DNA from: Desulfobacterales bacterium
GTDB taxonomy: Bacteria > Desulfobacterota > Desulfobacteria > Desulfobacterales > Desulfobacteraceae
Length of the DNA stretch: 8,037 nucleotides
Assembly (NCBI GenBank): GCA_022361135.1
Contig: JAKSBM010000023.1
Span: 1-8,037, forward strand
Direction of reading: 5' to 3'
Under the pieces are notes generated by a model. That model did not search any database and had not been told where the DNA came from. It saw nothing but the letters and a program-made list of their open reading frames with translations. The position numbers and the translations under genes are program-made. This document shows positions 6,859 through 8,037 of the stretch, in pieces. Every line of letters begins with the position of its first letter. The first letter of the stretch is position 1.

Positions 6859-8037
6859 GAAAAAGATACTCTGCCCAGGATATTGAATTCATGAACAGCC
6901 TCAATGGAGCTGTGGTTGAAAAAAGTCCCGTAAAAATGAGCTGGCTTTTATATATCATCGTCACCTTTGTCACCGCCTGTATCGTCTGGGCCCACTTTGC
7001 CGAAATAGATGAAATCACCCGGGGCTTCGGGCGGGTTATTCCCTCGTATAAGATACAAGTCATCCAGAACCTTGAAGGGGGGATTATCAAAAAGATACTC
7101 GTCAACGAAGGGGACCGGGTGAAGAAGGGTGAAGTTTTGGTGATCATTGATGATACCGGTGTTGGAAGCAGCTTTGAAGAAAGCAGTATCCGGCTCATGG
7201 AACTCAAGGCAAAACAGAAAAGACTTATGGCAGAAGCCCAGGGAACAAATTTTTCCATTGTGGAAAAAATTGATCCGAACTATGCAGCACTATTCAATGA
7301 AGAAAAAAAATTATTCCTGGCAAACCAGAAAAAACTCTCTGCTGAAAAAAATGTATTGGGCCAGCAACTCCAGCAGAAGAAGATTGGATTCGACCAAGCC
7401 AAACAGAGTATTCAGCAACTTGAACTCAGCCAAGACATGGTTCAACGGGAATTGGAGTTGACGGAACCCCTGTTTAAAAAGAATCTAGTATCTGAACTGG
7501 AATACCTCCAAGTCAAACAAAAGCTGGTCGAAAACAAAAGAAAATTAATTTCTGAAATTAATGCCGCCTCCCTGGCCCAAGCCCAGATCGTGGAGGTCAA
7601 AAATCAAATCCAAGACATCCAGGCGGCATTCGCACAAAGCGCCCAGGCCCGGCTCAATGAAGTGGTTGCAGAAATTGACCGCCTTGAAAAAAGCAGAGTT
7701 GCCCTGAAGGACCGGGTCCAGCGAACCCATGTCCGCTCTCCGGTGAACGGTACGGTAAAACAATTACTCATCAATACCGAAGGTGGGGTTGTCACACCGG
7801 GAATGGATATCCTTGAAATTGTTCCTGTGGATGACAAATTACTGGTTGAAGCCAAGGTAAAGCCATCGGACATCGCATTCCTCTACCCGGGTCAAGACGT
7901 AGTCATCAAAGTAACTGCCTATGATTTTGCCATCTACGGCAGCCTCCCGGGCAAAGTGGTTCACATCAGTGCAGATACGATTACCGACACCGCATACCAA
8001 CAGGAATTTTATTTGGTGAACGTAAAAACTGAAAAAA
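6855..8037 (+). CDS. lapC: HlyD-family membrane fusion protein (LapC-like), 3' end outside the window
   Basis: The frame opens at the ATG in the ATGA overlap with lapB and stays open for 394 codons to the window edge, with no stop. It bridges the ABC transporter to the TolC channel across the periplasm. A short cytoplasmic N-terminus is followed by one membrane helix (about 29-47), then the first half of a biotinyl-lipoyl-like domain (about 66-105, with QNLEGGIIKKILVNEGDRVKKGE, residues 71-93), a long alpha-helical hairpin (about 108-288, rich in Gln, Glu and Lys, containing LFKKNLVSELEYLQVKQKL at 206-224), the second lipoyl half with RSPVNGTV (294-301), and the start of the beta-barrel (about 326 on, PGQDVVIKVTAYD at 345-357). 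Type I HlyD proteins are usually some 430-480 residues, so probably 40-80 are missing. Being last in the visible operon, it may be followed by the adhesin or further Lap genes. Confidence 0.93.
   Translation, partial: MRKRYSAQDIEFMNSLNGAVVEKSPVKMSWLLYIIVTFVTACIVWAHFAEIDEITRGFGRVIPSYKIQVIQNLEGGIIKKILVNEGDRVKKGEVLVIIDDTGVGSSFEESSIRLMELKAKQKRLMAEAQGTNFSIVEKIDPNYAALFNEEKKLFLANQKKLSAEKNVLGQQLQQKKIGFDQAKQSIQQLELSQDMVQRELELTEPLFKKNLVSELEYLQVKQKLVENKRKLISEINAASLAQAQIVEVKNQIQDIQAAFAQSAQARLNEVVAEIDRLEKSRVALKDRVQRTHVRSPVNGTVKQLLINTEGGVVTPGMDILEIVPVDDKLLVEAKVKPSDIAFLYPGQDVVIKVTAYDFAIYGSLPGKVVHISADTITDTAYQQEFYLVNVKTEK

Noticed and set aside
7147..7461. Plus-strand open frame of 104 codons inside the HlyD-family gene
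   Set aside because: The overlapping frame beginning at 6855 encodes an unmistakable membrane fusion protein throughout this stretch, so this frame is a by-product.

Overview
The window carries most of a Lap-type adhesin secretion and retention locus on the + strand. Five genes are packed head to tail: a TolC-family outer-membrane channel (481-2037), a LapG-type periplasmic cysteine protease (2080-2775), a LapD-type inner-membrane c-di-GMP receptor (2772-4718), a LapB/LssB-type type I secretion ABC transporter (4708-6858), and a LapC/HlyD-type membrane fusion protein (6855 to beyond the window end). The last four genes overlap by 4, 11 and 4 bases, so they look like one translationally coupled operon. 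The last gene has no stop codon inside the window.

By analogy with Pseudomonas fluorescens Lap, the ABC transporter, fusion protein and TolC channel form a type I secretion conduit for a giant surface adhesin. LapG cuts the adhesin's N-terminal retention module and releases it. LapD holds LapG inactive at the inner membrane when c-di-GMP is high. The adhesin itself is not in the window and may lie downstream or elsewhere in the genome.

The first 480 bases are clearly more AT-rich than the operon. Positions 2-142 are an open frame that may be the 3' end of an upstream gene. Positions 143-480 look non-coding and hold weak promoter candidates, a 10-base direct repeat, a small inverted repeat and a very strong Shine-Dalgarno sequence before the first gene.

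The organism is a Gram-negative bacterium, since it has an outer-membrane channel, a periplasmic protease and a trans-envelope exporter. The moderate base composition and the way the Lap genes are merged into one operon suggest a Desulfobacterota (deltaproteobacterial) sulfate reducer, but this is an impression and not proof.

The main oddities are: the ABC transporter has alanine in place of the catalytic Walker B glutamate (DAPT instead of DEPT); the TolC protein has a C-terminal, cysteine-containing, aspartate-rich tail resembling a thrombospondin type 3 calcium-binding repeat; both LapD output domains are strongly degenerate, including the arginine that normally follows EAL; and an in-frame A-AAA-AAA heptamer sits directly on the lapG stop codon at the lapG/lapD junction.
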